From positions 1,717,318 to 1,777,317 of the forward strand of contig CAIIXF020000012.1 in the NCBI GenBank assembly GCA_903813345.2: a stretch of 60,000 nucleotides of DNA. The letters run 5' to 3'. The position numbers were made by a program, and so were the translations under genes. Within the stretch, counting starts at the first letter, position 1. The number at the start of each line of letters is the position of its first letter. This DNA comes from Owenia fusiformis. Taxonomy: Eukaryota; Annelida; Polychaeta; Sabellida; Oweniidae. Positions 20,225-32,000 of this stretch are shown in pieces. The notes under the pieces were generated by a model that was not told where the DNA came from, ran no database searches, and worked only from the letters and a program-made list of their open reading frames with translations.

Positions 20225-21660
20225 ATTATGTCACCACCAAAAGTGGTGACATATTGTTATGTTTTTTTGCGACGGCGGTTGGTGGTTGGTGGTTGGAGGT
20301 TGGTGGTTGGTGGTTGGAGGTTGGCGTCCGGCGTCCGGCGTCTGTAACAATTTCTTACAACTTCCTATAACTTAACAAATACTGTTTAGACTGACTTCAA
20401 TTTTTTTCTGACTTTAGATTTGACATTTGACCTTCAATGACCTTCTCAAGGTCAAAAAAGGTCAAAAAGGTCTGTTTTCAACTTGCTTCAAATTGAATAA
20501 TTTTTTTTTTCAAAATCATCTACGTGTTCTCAGAAATTCAAATCTGACTTAAGATTTGACTTAAGATTTGACATTTGACCTTCAATGACCTTCTCAAGGT
20601 CAAAAAAGGTCAAAAAGGTCTGTTTTCAACCCTTCTTCAAATTGACTAAAAAAAATTTCAAAATAATCTACGTGTTCTCAGAAATTCAAATCTGACTTAA
20701 GATTTGACTTAAGATTTGACATTTGACCTTCAATGACCTTCTCAAAGTCAAAAAAGGTCAAAAAGGTATTTTTTCAACTTGCTTCAAATTGACTAAAAAT
20801 TTTTTTCAAAATCATCTACATGTTCACAGAAATTCAAATCTGACTTTAGATTTGACATTTGACCTTCAATGACCTTCTCAAAGTCAAAAAAGGTCAAAAA
20901 GGTCTTTTTTCTACTTGCTTCAAATTGACTAATTTTTTTTTTCAAAATCATCTACATGTTCTCAGAAATTCAAATCTGACTTTAGATTTGACGTTTGACC
21001 TTCAATGACCTTCTCAAAGTCAAAAAAGGTCAAAAAAGTCTTTTTTCAACTTGCTTCAAATTGACTAAATTTTTTTTTCAAAATCATCTACATGTTCTCA
21101 GAAATTCAAACCTGACTTTAGATTTGACATTTGACCTTCAATGACCTTCTCAATGTCAAAAAAGGTCAAAAAGGTATTTTTTCATCTTGCTTCAAATTGA
21201 CTAATTTTTTTTTTCAAAATCATCTACATGTTCTCAGAAATTCAAATATGACTTTAGATTTGACATTTGACCTTCAATGACCTTCTCAAGGTCAAAAAAG
21301 GTCAAAAAGGTCTTTTTTCAACTTGCTTCAAATTGACTAATTTTTTTTTCAAAATCATCTACATGTTCTCAGAAATTCAAATCTGACTTTAAATTTGACA
21401 TTTGACCTTTAATGACCTTCTCAAGTTCAAAAAAGGTCAAAAAGGTCTGTTTTCAACTTGCTTCAAATTGACCAAATTTTTTTTTCAAAATCATCTACAT
21501 CTTTTCAGAAGTTCAAATTTGACTTTACAAGTTCTCAGAAGTTCAAATCTGACTTTAGATTTGACCTTTGACCTTCAATGACCTTCTCAAGGTCAAAAGG
21601 TATTTTCCAACTTGCTTTAAATTGACCAAATTGTTTTAGGTGGTGACATTTTGTCATGTT
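20225..21660 (+). repeat. Satellite-like array, nine units of about 135-148 bp
   Basis: Units marked by TTCAATGACCTTCTCAA at about 20434, 20581, 20729, 20864, 21001, 21137, 21274, 21409 and 21572. Each holds ATTTGACC, TGACCTTCAATGACCTTC, AAGGTCAAAAAAGGTC, TTGCTTCAAATTGAC, a T-run and AAATCATCTACATGTTCTC. The array opens with TGTCACCACC...GGTGGTGACA, a G-rich GGTTGGTGG block (20277-20327) and GCGTCCGGCGTC, and closes with GGTGGTGACATTTTGTCATG, so it may be the core of a bounded mobile repeat. Each unit carries several AGGTCA nuclear-receptor half-sites. Confidence 0.85.
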
Positions 21661-22469
21661 AATGCCTTGTTGTCCTATTGTCAGAAAAGTATGAGATACA
21701 AATTTAATTCAAGCCATAAAGATACACGCATAAGCTCATTTAAAATCAAGGGATAAATAACCAATATTAGGCTTACGGCATGACATTATATACCAAAAAT
21801 ATGTTTTTGTATAGCTTCGTATACGAGTATAATCTGCGTAGAGAACAAATGCTTCTGGGTTAAAAATAACGAGAAATTGTGTTTACTATGATATGAGCTG
21901 AAGCAAGTTGGAGGCCATGACTTTTAGATATTCTTTATCGAGTGGCACTCTTATTAAAAATTAAAGAGAAACATACACAAATGGCGGCCACAAGAAGGAA
22001 AAATGTCCCGGAAAAAAGTACAATTCTCAAAACAGTTTTCTTAAATTTTTAGAAACAATTTGAAATTCTAAATCGCCGGTGTTTTGGAGGTTTATACATT
22101 AGTGTTGTTTCTGAGAAACAAACAATTGTCCATGGAGCTTTCCAACCGTATGCTTTTTATCTTTTTATGTCACGTGTTCAGAGAGCTCGATCGTATAAAT
22201 AATGTGTGGAACTAACAAAATTGAGAAAAGACGAGTTGAAGACAAACTAATTAATGGAAAATGAATATGACATAAATACAAACGTTGGGTTCATTTTTGA
22301 TTCATGTTTCCAACACGTTGTCCAATGGGGTTTCTTTTCAAAATGTCCACTATAAAATAATGATATTCTTGTGAACTTATCCTAAATTCAATCAGTATTG
22401 TGCATTGTTTTAATCGCTGACTTTTTCAATGTCATTGTTTTGCGGATTTGATTTGTGCTTTCAAAAAAT
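21661..22469. other. Intergenic, nothing recognised
   Basis: No gene, RNA or repeat structure seen beyond AT-richness. A TCACGTG E-box-like word near 22169 and GAGAGCTCGATCG nearby are isolated and not interpretable. Confidence 0.5.
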
Positions 22470-22800
22470 GACATTTCAAAAATACCGAAAAAAGCCAAGA
22501 GGATAAATAGAGGTGATAACAAGCATTCTGTCAATATTGACCCGTGGCACGCTTGTAATATGAGAAAGTGTATTTTCATATCTACATTTCGAATGGTTTG
22601 GGGCATTATTGGAATGTAAATGTTGCAAATTTCAGTTGTCCTTTCAAAAATACTAAGAAGGCCAAGGGGACATATAGAGGTGATAACGAATATTCAATAT
22701 TGACTTGTGGCAGATTTGTAGTTGACAATATGTATATATCTACACTTCGGATGGTTTGGAACATTATGGGAGCGTACAATGTTGCAAATTGGCAATCAAA
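22470..22800 (+). repeat. Two-copy tandem duplication, period about 175 bp
   Basis: TTTCAAAAATACCGAAAAAAGCC...ATAGAGGTGATAACAAGCATTC...CATTTCGAATGGTTTGGGGC in the first unit is matched in order by CTTTCAAAAATACTAAGAAGGCC...GAGGTGATAACGAATATTC...CACTTCGGATGGTTTGGAAC in the second. It is diverged and non-coding. Confidence 0.7.
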
Positions 22801-22963
22801 TATTCATACTTTCCAGTTGCCAATTTTCAGTGATTTGTTATTTGTTATATTTCAAAGATGTAGATTCCAAAAATGACATCACTTTGACCGAATTTTTAAT
22901 ATTTAATGACGTAAATAAATATTATTTCTACTCGGATCTAGTCTATTGACGTTTCAAAAATAA

Positions 22964-23328
22964 CCCCCCTATCACACCAAACTAGTTCTTACCCGTTCTT
23001 GCCAGTCCTACAAAAAACGTCGTTTAAATCGATCAATTCAAAATTCTAAATCACATTCCCCGTCCGGGAAAGACCGTAGAACAGACCGTAGAACGTTGTA
23101 GCTACGTTCATTCTGTTCGCACACAGTTTTAAACCAGTTTTGAAGAACGCAGTTACCACGAGAACATTTTAAACATGTTCTAAGCTCTAGAGGACCTACC
23201 CGTTCGAGTTCGTTCGATGAAGTTTGTAAATAGACCTCAAACGGTTCTAAGTACGTCCAGTTCGTTCGTACACAGTTGAAGCCCGTTTTCGAGAACGTAG
23301 TGAGAACTAGTTTGGTTTGATAGTAGGA
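22964..23328 (-). mobile_element. Harbinger-like MITE, copy 3 (365 bp, opposite orientation)
   Basis: Begins CCCCCCTATCACACCAAACT and ends AGTTTGGTTTGATAGTAGGA, flanked by TAA at 22961-22963 and 23329-23331 (a perfect 3-bp duplication). The interior matches copies 1 and 2 in reverse (CCCGTTTTCGAGAACGTAGT near the right end is the inverse of their left end) with large internal deletion. The 115-codon minus-strand frame over it is a by-product of the repeat. Confidence 0.8.
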
Positions 23329-23652
23329 TAAGTAGGGGGTGAGACACCTTTTCAAAAGAAGTATATAGGTACATATTAATGCCATCGCCTAATTTGGTCA
23401 ATGTCTAGGTCTTGCAGGGTCATTTTGTCAGTGAATAAGCAACTTTTGAGTTCAAAATAAAATGTGTAGAACTAAGATGAAACGAATTCTTTGTATAACT
23501 GATATATTGAGAGGTCTAAGAAAATGTTGTCATGAGAGTTCCAATGGAGGGTGTATAGGAATAATTTAGTGCATATATATTGGGGTCTACTAATTACCTC
23601 TTTATTAATTAACAAAGTAGCATTTACCTAAGGAACTCTAGGGTCCTCATAA

Positions 23653-23700
23653 CTAAGTGCATGTCTAAGTGCATGTCTAAGTGCATGTCTAAGTGCATGT
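23653..23700 (+). repeat. 12-bp microsatellite, four exact copies
   Basis: CTAAGTGCATGT repeated four times without error. A further TTCTAAGTGCAGG word occurs at about 23773. Non-coding. Confidence 0.9.
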
Positions 23701-24284
23701 TGTGACCGTGAACATTACAAGAAGTAAGGTGGCGATTTCCCATGAAAGAATTCTAATATTTCCTTCGCTGTTTCTAAGTGCAGGATCGGAAGAGACTGGC
23801 TGTAATCTCTCGTCCCTTTTTACGTTTATAAACACATATAAATCGATAATGCCATGGTAGTTAGCTGTATTTTAAGAGTGCTTGCATATTGGTGGACTTT
23901 TTTCATGTGGCAAAATTATGATTTCTCCCTGACACAATTGCCCAATCAAGGCCTTGAACGAATATTTTACCTGGACAGATCTACGAAAAATCATATTATC
24001 GTCGTGATGGAAAGAAGTTCATATCTATCCATATCGTAGTCAAGCAATGACAAATCACCACCCGAGGGCGATTTCAAGAACAGGATATTAAAACAACGAC
24101 AACGTCCGAGTGAAAACAGAAATTTTGTTACAATTAATAGCAAGCTAGCCGGAAGAAATTAATAATATCATCAAGTTATGATGCTGGCACATGTCAGTAA
24201 AAAGAATTGAAAATGAAGAAATAGTTTGAATAACTTCTCATAGAAAATTGCGCTGCGATACAGACGTCCTCAATATATAAGGGT

Positions 24285-24420
24285 TATGTACTGGGAGGTT
24301 TTGGATATGGGGTTTATCCAGAGGGAGATATGCATATCTACCTGAGGGACCGTAGGGACCGAAGGTAGATGTGCATATCTCACGAGGGATGAACCCCATA
24401 TCCAAACCGACCGTACATAA
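24285..24420. repeat. Imperfect hairpin with arms of about 63 bp
   Basis: TATGTACTGGGAGGTTTTGG ... GATATGCATATCTACC on the left pairs with the reverse complement of the right half (TATGTACGGTCGGTTTGGAT ... GATATGCACATCTACC) around a centre GACCGTAGGGACC. Immediately after it TTATCCTATACCAAGTAGAG (24426-24449) is inverted at 24616-24639 (CTCTACTTGGCATAGGATAA), so two nested or adjacent foldbacks lie here. Confidence 0.75.
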
Positions 24421-24676
24421 CTGCTTTATCCTATACCAAGTAGAGTTTTCTAATTTTCTTTCGATTTTTTCTTTTTTTTCACATTTTTTCTTTTTTTTCA
24501 ATTTTTTGAAAAAAAGCGGGAAGATATGCGCTGGAGCGGGAGATATGGCGGGAGATATGGAGGTTCAGGATATGGAAACCTCAATACGGGATATATCTTA
24601 CCAACTTATCTCCCTAAAACTCTACTTGGCATAGGATAATGTCTTTTATAAACCGTAGACACGGGCATGACATATA

Positions 24677-25630
24677 CAGGGTGTCCCAAAAAAGGAAACC
24701 AGCAATAGATTGCTTATTTCTCAAATATGAATAATGATAGGAAAATTTCACAGCTACCATCTGATAGATTATAATGTCCTCTTTCTTACGATACCAAAGT
24801 TGTCTATTTTCCTTCACGGATGACTGAGTTATAAGGGATTTAAGTGACCATGTCAGAAATGAGTTTGTACCACTTTCAGCCAAGTCAATTTCACCATCAT
24901 TACAAAGTGATAAGTAACAACAAACATAAGGATATCACTCTTTTACTCATTTATTCCAATTAAAATTACACATATCATATTTAACACCCCTTTTAAATTC
25001 TAATGTCCATTTAAAGTTGTTTTAACCCCAGTGTCCTTCAACATGACCCCCATTCCTTTCAATGCAAATGTCTCCCCATGATCTCATAGCACGTACTGCA
25101 TCCCCGATGATGTCTCTCTTGGTGGTGTTGTGAAGACATTACCCTTAAGATAACCCCAAAGGAAGAAGTCGCAGGGTGTCAGGTCTGGGGATCTTGGTGG
25201 CCACTCAATCTCGTGGTTCAAGGCAATCACTCTTCTGTTGAACAGTGCCCTTAATCTGTCCCGAACGATAATCCGACGATGAGGAGGAGCACTACGAATA
25301 CTCTTTGATCTTGGGTCAGCTGCATGAACTTGCTATGTTGAATGCTTGTTCAGAAATGTGTATTTCGAATAGGACATGGTCTTGCATAGCCATTTTAATC
25401 CCTCATTGTTCAGCCATTCATGACAGAAAAAGTGGCACAAACCAATTTCTGACATGGTCACTTAAATCTCTTAGAACTCAGTCATCCGTGAAGAAAAATA
25501 AACACCTTGGGTATCATAAGAAAAAGGACATCATAACCTATCAGATGGTAGCTGTGAAATTTTCCTATTATTATTCATATTTGAGAAATAAGCAATCTAT
25601 TGCTGGTTTCCTTTTTTTTGGGACACACTG
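24677..25630 (-). mobile_element. Decayed Tc1/mariner-superfamily transposon
   Basis: Flanked by TA on both sides, with ends CAGGGTGTCCCAAAAAA and TTTTTTTGGGACACACTG and inverted subterminal arms of about 210 bp (24677-24890 versus 25420-25630). Between them, minus-strand translation of about 25290-25080 gives a transposase C-terminal piece containing WPPRSPDLTPCDFFLWGYLK, the conserved region around the second catalytic Asp of mariner-type DDE transposases. The reading is then shifted before an RNGGHVE-like end. The catalytic core upstream is missing, so the element is non-autonomous. Confidence 0.85.
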
Positions 25631-26049
25631 TATAGATGATAATCAGCAGGTCCATGTATCATAATCATGCACTCTCTCGATGAACCTGTCCGATATGCGC
25701 AGTGCAGTCAGATCGTTGATCAGGAAGTTAGCCGATAATGGGTGGAAACGCAGGACAAAGTGGAAGTTAAAAATATACATGGATTCTAACGAAAATCTTT
25801 AAAGCATAAAAGACATTATATTTAATTTCAGTAAACGAGTAAACTGGTTAATAGACGACGAGGAAGTTACCAAGTCAGAAAAACTCCCCGTTGGCAGGTC
25901 TACAACCTTTAGTTTATGATAGCCTCAAAACGGCTCAAAGAAAACAAGACTTCATAGAACAGAATTAGATTAATAACTGCAGGGACAATATCATGGAAGT
26001 GATAATCGAATGATATTGCACAATACGGGAAATCTCAGTCTGCATCAGA

Positions 26050-29000
26050 ATGAATCAGACGAGCGTCTCATATGGCACAATGTGGGTATTGCAGAGGAGT
26101 TGGATAATATTAACCCTTCTGACTGGACAGATAGGTAGGTATTTAAATCATAAGAAGGCAAGAAATGAAAACGATCGGTTGACACTCGGCGCGTTCGAAA
26201 CGGTGACATCAGATAGACACATGTGTAAGTGAACACTTGGCGCAATTGATACGATGACATTATATCTAGACACATGGGTAAGTGAACACTTGGAGCATTT
26301 GATACGATGACATCATATGGACAAATAAGTAAGTGTGAACATTTGGCGCATTGGTATATTATGACATTATATGGACACATGAATAAGTAAACACTTGGCG
26401 CATTGAATATGATGACATCATAATAAAACATGGACAAGTGGACACTTGGCGCATTGGATAAAATGACATCATATGGACACACGGACAATTTGCAAGTGGA
26501 CACTTGGCGCTACGGTATACGATGACATCATTTGGACACATGGACTAGTAGACACTTGACGCTACGGTATACGATGACATCATATGGTCACATGGACAAG
26601 TGGACACTTGACGCTACGGTATACGGTAACATCAAATGGACAAAAGTAAACGGTAAATATATAGGTGCTTATTAACATATTGGTATATATGTACGACCGG
26701 TCAATGAACGCTAAAATTGGCAAACTTCCGAATTAGTCCTACATCCGTAGAACACTACACCGTTGTTATTTGTGGATATTTTAAGGCTAATAGGAAGGAT
26801 AATTGACCCCTTCCTTCCCTCAAGATATTTTTTCAAGGGTATCCCAATATCTTTGACCTTTCGACATAAAATCAGGATAATGAACAAAATAGTATTCATT
26901 TATACTTATCAAGAACATCGGATTCGTTAATGTTGGTGTTGGTTATTACACATTAATATTGTATTAACCATTTATTTGCACTCGTGGTCGAATAAGGGAA
27001 AATCTCACTTTCCCAACCAAATAAGTCGGTAATGCCCATAACAGGTTACGTACCAGGTGTAGAAAAATACTCTCAGTTTCAGGCCACTGAATAAATCTTT
27101 TGAGGGGTGAAAGTCCACAGATTTATCGCGTATTTTCTCAAATATACGCACATGCTCCAATAAACACACACCCTACTTTTTATGAAAGACTCTGGCAACA
27201 TCAAGCATATCCCAAAGGGGTTATGTATCATTTTGCGATTATATTTTGCTTTCAGCTCTGGGATGGGAGAGTTTTGGGGACAAGGAATATGAGGCGTTCT
27301 ACGAGGGGTTCTCTTGGTATGATTCCCAGCTACAGTGTGAAACGATAAATGGACACCTGGTGATATTTGAAAGCACCGAAGAACGTAAGTTGCATCTGTT
27401 ACGCACGATCTGAGGCCCCGGAATAAGTAACAAAATGTTTAAAAAAAAGTTCCATAGTGTACTGAGTTGATAATATGTAGGGTACAGTAAAACCTGTCTA
27501 ATCCGAACGCCAAAAGTGTTCAGAGTATAGTATTCATATTTCAGGTTTTTTCTGTTTTGTGAAATGATGGAAGCCAAAAAATTTGGACCGAGAAAAAGTT
27601 TTCAGATTGAGATTTGTTCGGATATACCGGTTTTACTGTAAGAGACGCTATTTTATCTCATTTTATGCCTTGGTCACATTTGCTCCGACTTTCACCACGG
27701 CGCCCGGCCATATATTCAAAACTGAATGACGTGTCGCAAAAAGCTCGCGCACGCATTGTTACACATTTTGTGGCGTAATCCAGAGGATCCTCGCTTTTAA
27801 CATGATAGAATGTGACGTTTTTGAGAAAAATGTACACACATAAAAATCCTTTCGTCCTCCACATTTACCTCTATATCTCAAAACATTTTAGACGAATAAC
27901 TCTGATATCATATATATATTGTTAATGGGCTAGGAGCATCATAAAACACGAATCAATTGATATTTTAGGTGAAATAAATATACGTGTTGCTGTGCTTGAC
28001 AATAGGCGAATGGCGTAAATTAGCCCTATTTTAATGAATTTTGAAAACCTTTCGTCCTCCACTTTTCCACATACAACAGAAAACACATACTTTTGTGAAC
28101 AAAATCAACTATTCATCAATAAACTAGAGTTTAGGAGCAAAATAATCATGTATGATTTATTAAAAATTGATCTCGTATTTTTTGTTTAATGTACACCTTA
28201 AAAGCTGAAGGTAACAAAAATGAGCAAAAAAGGTCGCTGTCAACAGATTCTATTTTTCAAACTCTATGACGTCACAATATGGGACGCTTAATAAAATTCA
28301 TCCTTTGAAATAAAACGTCCATCTACCTTTATCAAGACGAAAAATAAGTATAATAGTCATATATTGTTTGAGTTATGAGCGTTTAAAGACGAAAAATAAT
28401 TCAAAATGTAACGTGTCAACATGGGATATATGCCAGATGTTTTGTTAAAAAACTCTTTTTTAAAAACGAACGCGCAAAAAATGTGAACGGAGTGTAGTTG
28501 ATCTAAAATCTTCATCGAAACAGCTTTAAAATGATATATAACTTTAATTAGAATATTATCTTATAATCCGGGGAATCAAAGTTACATTCACGCGATACCC
28601 TTAAAAAATAAATGCGCCACCTTTTTGCGACACGTCAATACAATTTCGAACAAAATACTCAATCGGCCGGGCGCCGGCCGATGAATCGTAGCAAATGTGA
28701 CCAAGGCATTAGTACGGCATTCCCAGGCCTCAGCGCATAAAGATCGATACCTCCGCTCCCTCTATAGGCCTATAAATTTAAGTTTGGAAGCCAGTTTCCA
28801 TTTGACGTTCGTGTAAAAGCCCGTTCATGTTTGAGCGTTTATTTGCTCCTTAATTACAATTAATTGAAAAGGCATTTATGATCGAATTTGTTAAAATTCC
28901 CGAACATACATTTTTTGAAAATGTATACATCCCTCAGATGCATTTGACATGCAGAATTGGACTATGACAATAAATGTTACATGAATCGTTTTCAATGTTG

Positions 29001-32000
29001 ATAAACATCTTAAGATAGATGAGGAAAGATACGTTTAACATTTACTGTATTAGTGGTAATTTTGCCTAATCATTTAGTTTGCCTTAATTTTTGCCAGGTT
29101 CGAAAAATTAAATGTCGGAAATATTATTTTAATAATGTTATCCAATATGAAGTTTCTAGTAAATTAAAAGTAGGAAAATGATAAAATTTGACCATTCGAC
29201 AAATTAACCACTCGGAGTAAATACTACTTACGCACTAGCCACTATCTATTTTCCTTGGCCTTACTCAGCAGTACGCTTGCTGCTTTGAATGACGGTGATC
29301 TTAAAATCTGGGTCTAAATCAATCTGATGATATAATATAAAGCTGTGTTATGGATTGATTATATGGGGTAGTAGGCCAGTAGTCTAATATTCCATATATT
29401 TTACATGCAAGTGGATACTGTTGACAAGTGCTTTTCTGACCTCTCTATCGCGAGGACCACTTCGCTGTGGGAACAAATCAATTGCATAAGTGGTGAGAGA
29501 GTGAAAGATGGAGAGGGAGTATATCCGCATTTGAAGACATAGACGCCAGGCTTTTGTCAACACGGCACTTAAAATACCATGAATGAAATAATTGGTTCAT
29601 ACCTTCCATGATATCAATCTTTGCCAAAAGCTAAATCCTATGCTCTAAAAGCCCTTTTCAAGTTGCTCTAATTTTCACTATTTTCGCTGAAGAGGCTAGA
29701 CAGTGAAATTAAAGGCATAGTGAAAATTTGATTTAAAATTGAATTCAATTGGTTATTTCTTCAAACAGCGGAATTTAATGCCCGGCATGAAACATTTCAG
29801 ATTGACCAAAAGTGATTTTTTGTCAGCGAAAATTTGGGTTTTTACAGTACGTTCATGTTTTTTAGTCTGTACATCTGCTTTCGATGTCATTGGAGCATGG
29901 TGCCATAAAAACATCGCATTTTGGTTCTTGTTTATACTTTTGTTTTCTATTTGAATCGAACATGCATAGAAAAAACCAATATTTTAATCTGTGAAAATCT
30001 TACAAAATTTAGTGAGCGTCCAAATCATTTGTTATGAGAAACAAATACTGCGATTGAGCCCGAGATATGTCCTACCATTGATTAAATAAACATATTTCAG
30101 TTTTAGAAAGGTGTTTGTTATGCCATTAATAGAGAACGTATAATACACTTCAGTCTTATTGAGAGGTCTCTCTCACCATTCACTAAATTATTTTATATAT
30201 CAGTTTTCAGAAGCCTGTCCCGTGATTAAGTTTAAAATCAAAGGGCTATGCATTTATCGAACGTTCACATCATTTCAGTTGAGTTTGTTCGGAACTTGAT
30301 CCATGACGACGAAGATTGGACGTTTTGGATTGGTGCCAACGACACAGCCGTAGAGGATGAGTGGCGTTGGGTAGATGGCTCATTGGTTGACAATGCAGTT
30401 AAGGACTTCTTTCCTGGAAGTAAGACTTTTATTGTCTTTTTTATTTATCTTTTTATTTATCTATTTATATCAGAATAATGTATCACAAAAATATCTCCTC
30501 AATCACTTTTCAGCATTATATCATTATTATTGTCTATAAATATTTTCCGAGTTCGAATTCATGTTCGTGTATTAATAATGTCATTCGGAACTAAAAGACC
30601 AATGGGCAGCGTAAGTAAAAATACAAACCCGTTTTAAGCTATGAGAATGATTTGTAGCATCGACTGTGGTCAGGCTGGACTAAGCAATGGTAAACGGTGA
30701 TCGCAGTTTCCGTTTTCTAAAATGGCGGTAATTAACGCCGGTAAATGATATGTTTATATTTTGATCTCTGTCGATCAATTCAGTGGGGTATTTAGTAGCT
30801 TTGTAAATTCATGATTGCACAGAACTATTGGTTTTTCTGTAAGCTACACTTACAATTGGTTACATATTATAAAGTAACCCGGACAGATTTGATGCGTATT
30901 GATGAATATTTTTTTTCGTGAGAATTAAACTGACGAAGAAATAACGTAACATTCACAACCAAGATCATTTTTAGAAGCGACAATTAAATTCTAAGATGTT
31001 GAATGAAAATAGGCCCAAATATCAAGAATTATTCGATAATCAAATGAATATCAATAACATGAACTTCCCAGTGAAAATTCGAAACAATTCCAATAAGACC
31101 AATTGTAAAATCCAGCCTTATGCCATAACAAGCCCATAGAACGGGGCACTCAGGAATATATCACCAAATGGACTGCGGGACAAAAAGCAAATTGTTTAAA
31201 CCTCCCCCTTTTCAAGATCTTTATATAGACGTTTGTGAATGTGACGGAAACTGCTGTCACCGTATCGGTTACTCTACTGCATAGATGGAGCTCGAGAACG
31301 CTAATGGAGTTTATTTTAACCCAAACCCCTTTGAGTATGGGCAATGCGATTTCCTTTAGCTTTTACTCAAGTATATTTTTCACTGTATATTTTCAGCATG
31401 TAGTAATAAGAAATGTAATTTAAGAAGTAACGTACAGCCCAATAATGGTGTCGGGACTGCAACAGGCTTACCGCAGGTCCGTATATTCTTATATTTGCCA
31501 TTGCATATTTTCAGCGTGTGCTAATTGGTGGTGTGGTTCTTTAATTAACGTACAACCCAACAATGGTGTCGGGACTGCAACGGGTGAACCACAGGTCTGT
31601 AGTGTCCAAACACAGACGGCGACATTTATAAAACACCCGATCCCAAAATATACATTGAAACGAAAAACGTCACTTTCTCTAAACGCTAACACCTATTATA
31701 TTGTTACCATATAGAGATTATTGTTAACATATAGAGTTCATTGTTACCATATAGAGTTCATTGTTACCATAGAGAGTTTATTGCTACCATATAGCGTTCA
31801 TTGTTACCATATAGAGTTTATTGTTACCAAATATAGTTCATTGTTACCATATAGAGTTCATTGTTACCATATAAAACAAGAGATGATTTGATTATAAGAA
31901 ATGATTATGATATGCAGGCAATAACTATTGAAATTAATAAGGAGAATGATAGAAATACTTTAATAACAGTTGTTTACAAACCTCCTGATGTCGATCTTGA

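Noticed and set aside
26045-26541. Minus-strand frames of 152 and 60 codons over the lectin first exon and minisatellite
   Set aside because: The repetitive CPYDVI pattern follows the 52-60 bp minisatellite period.
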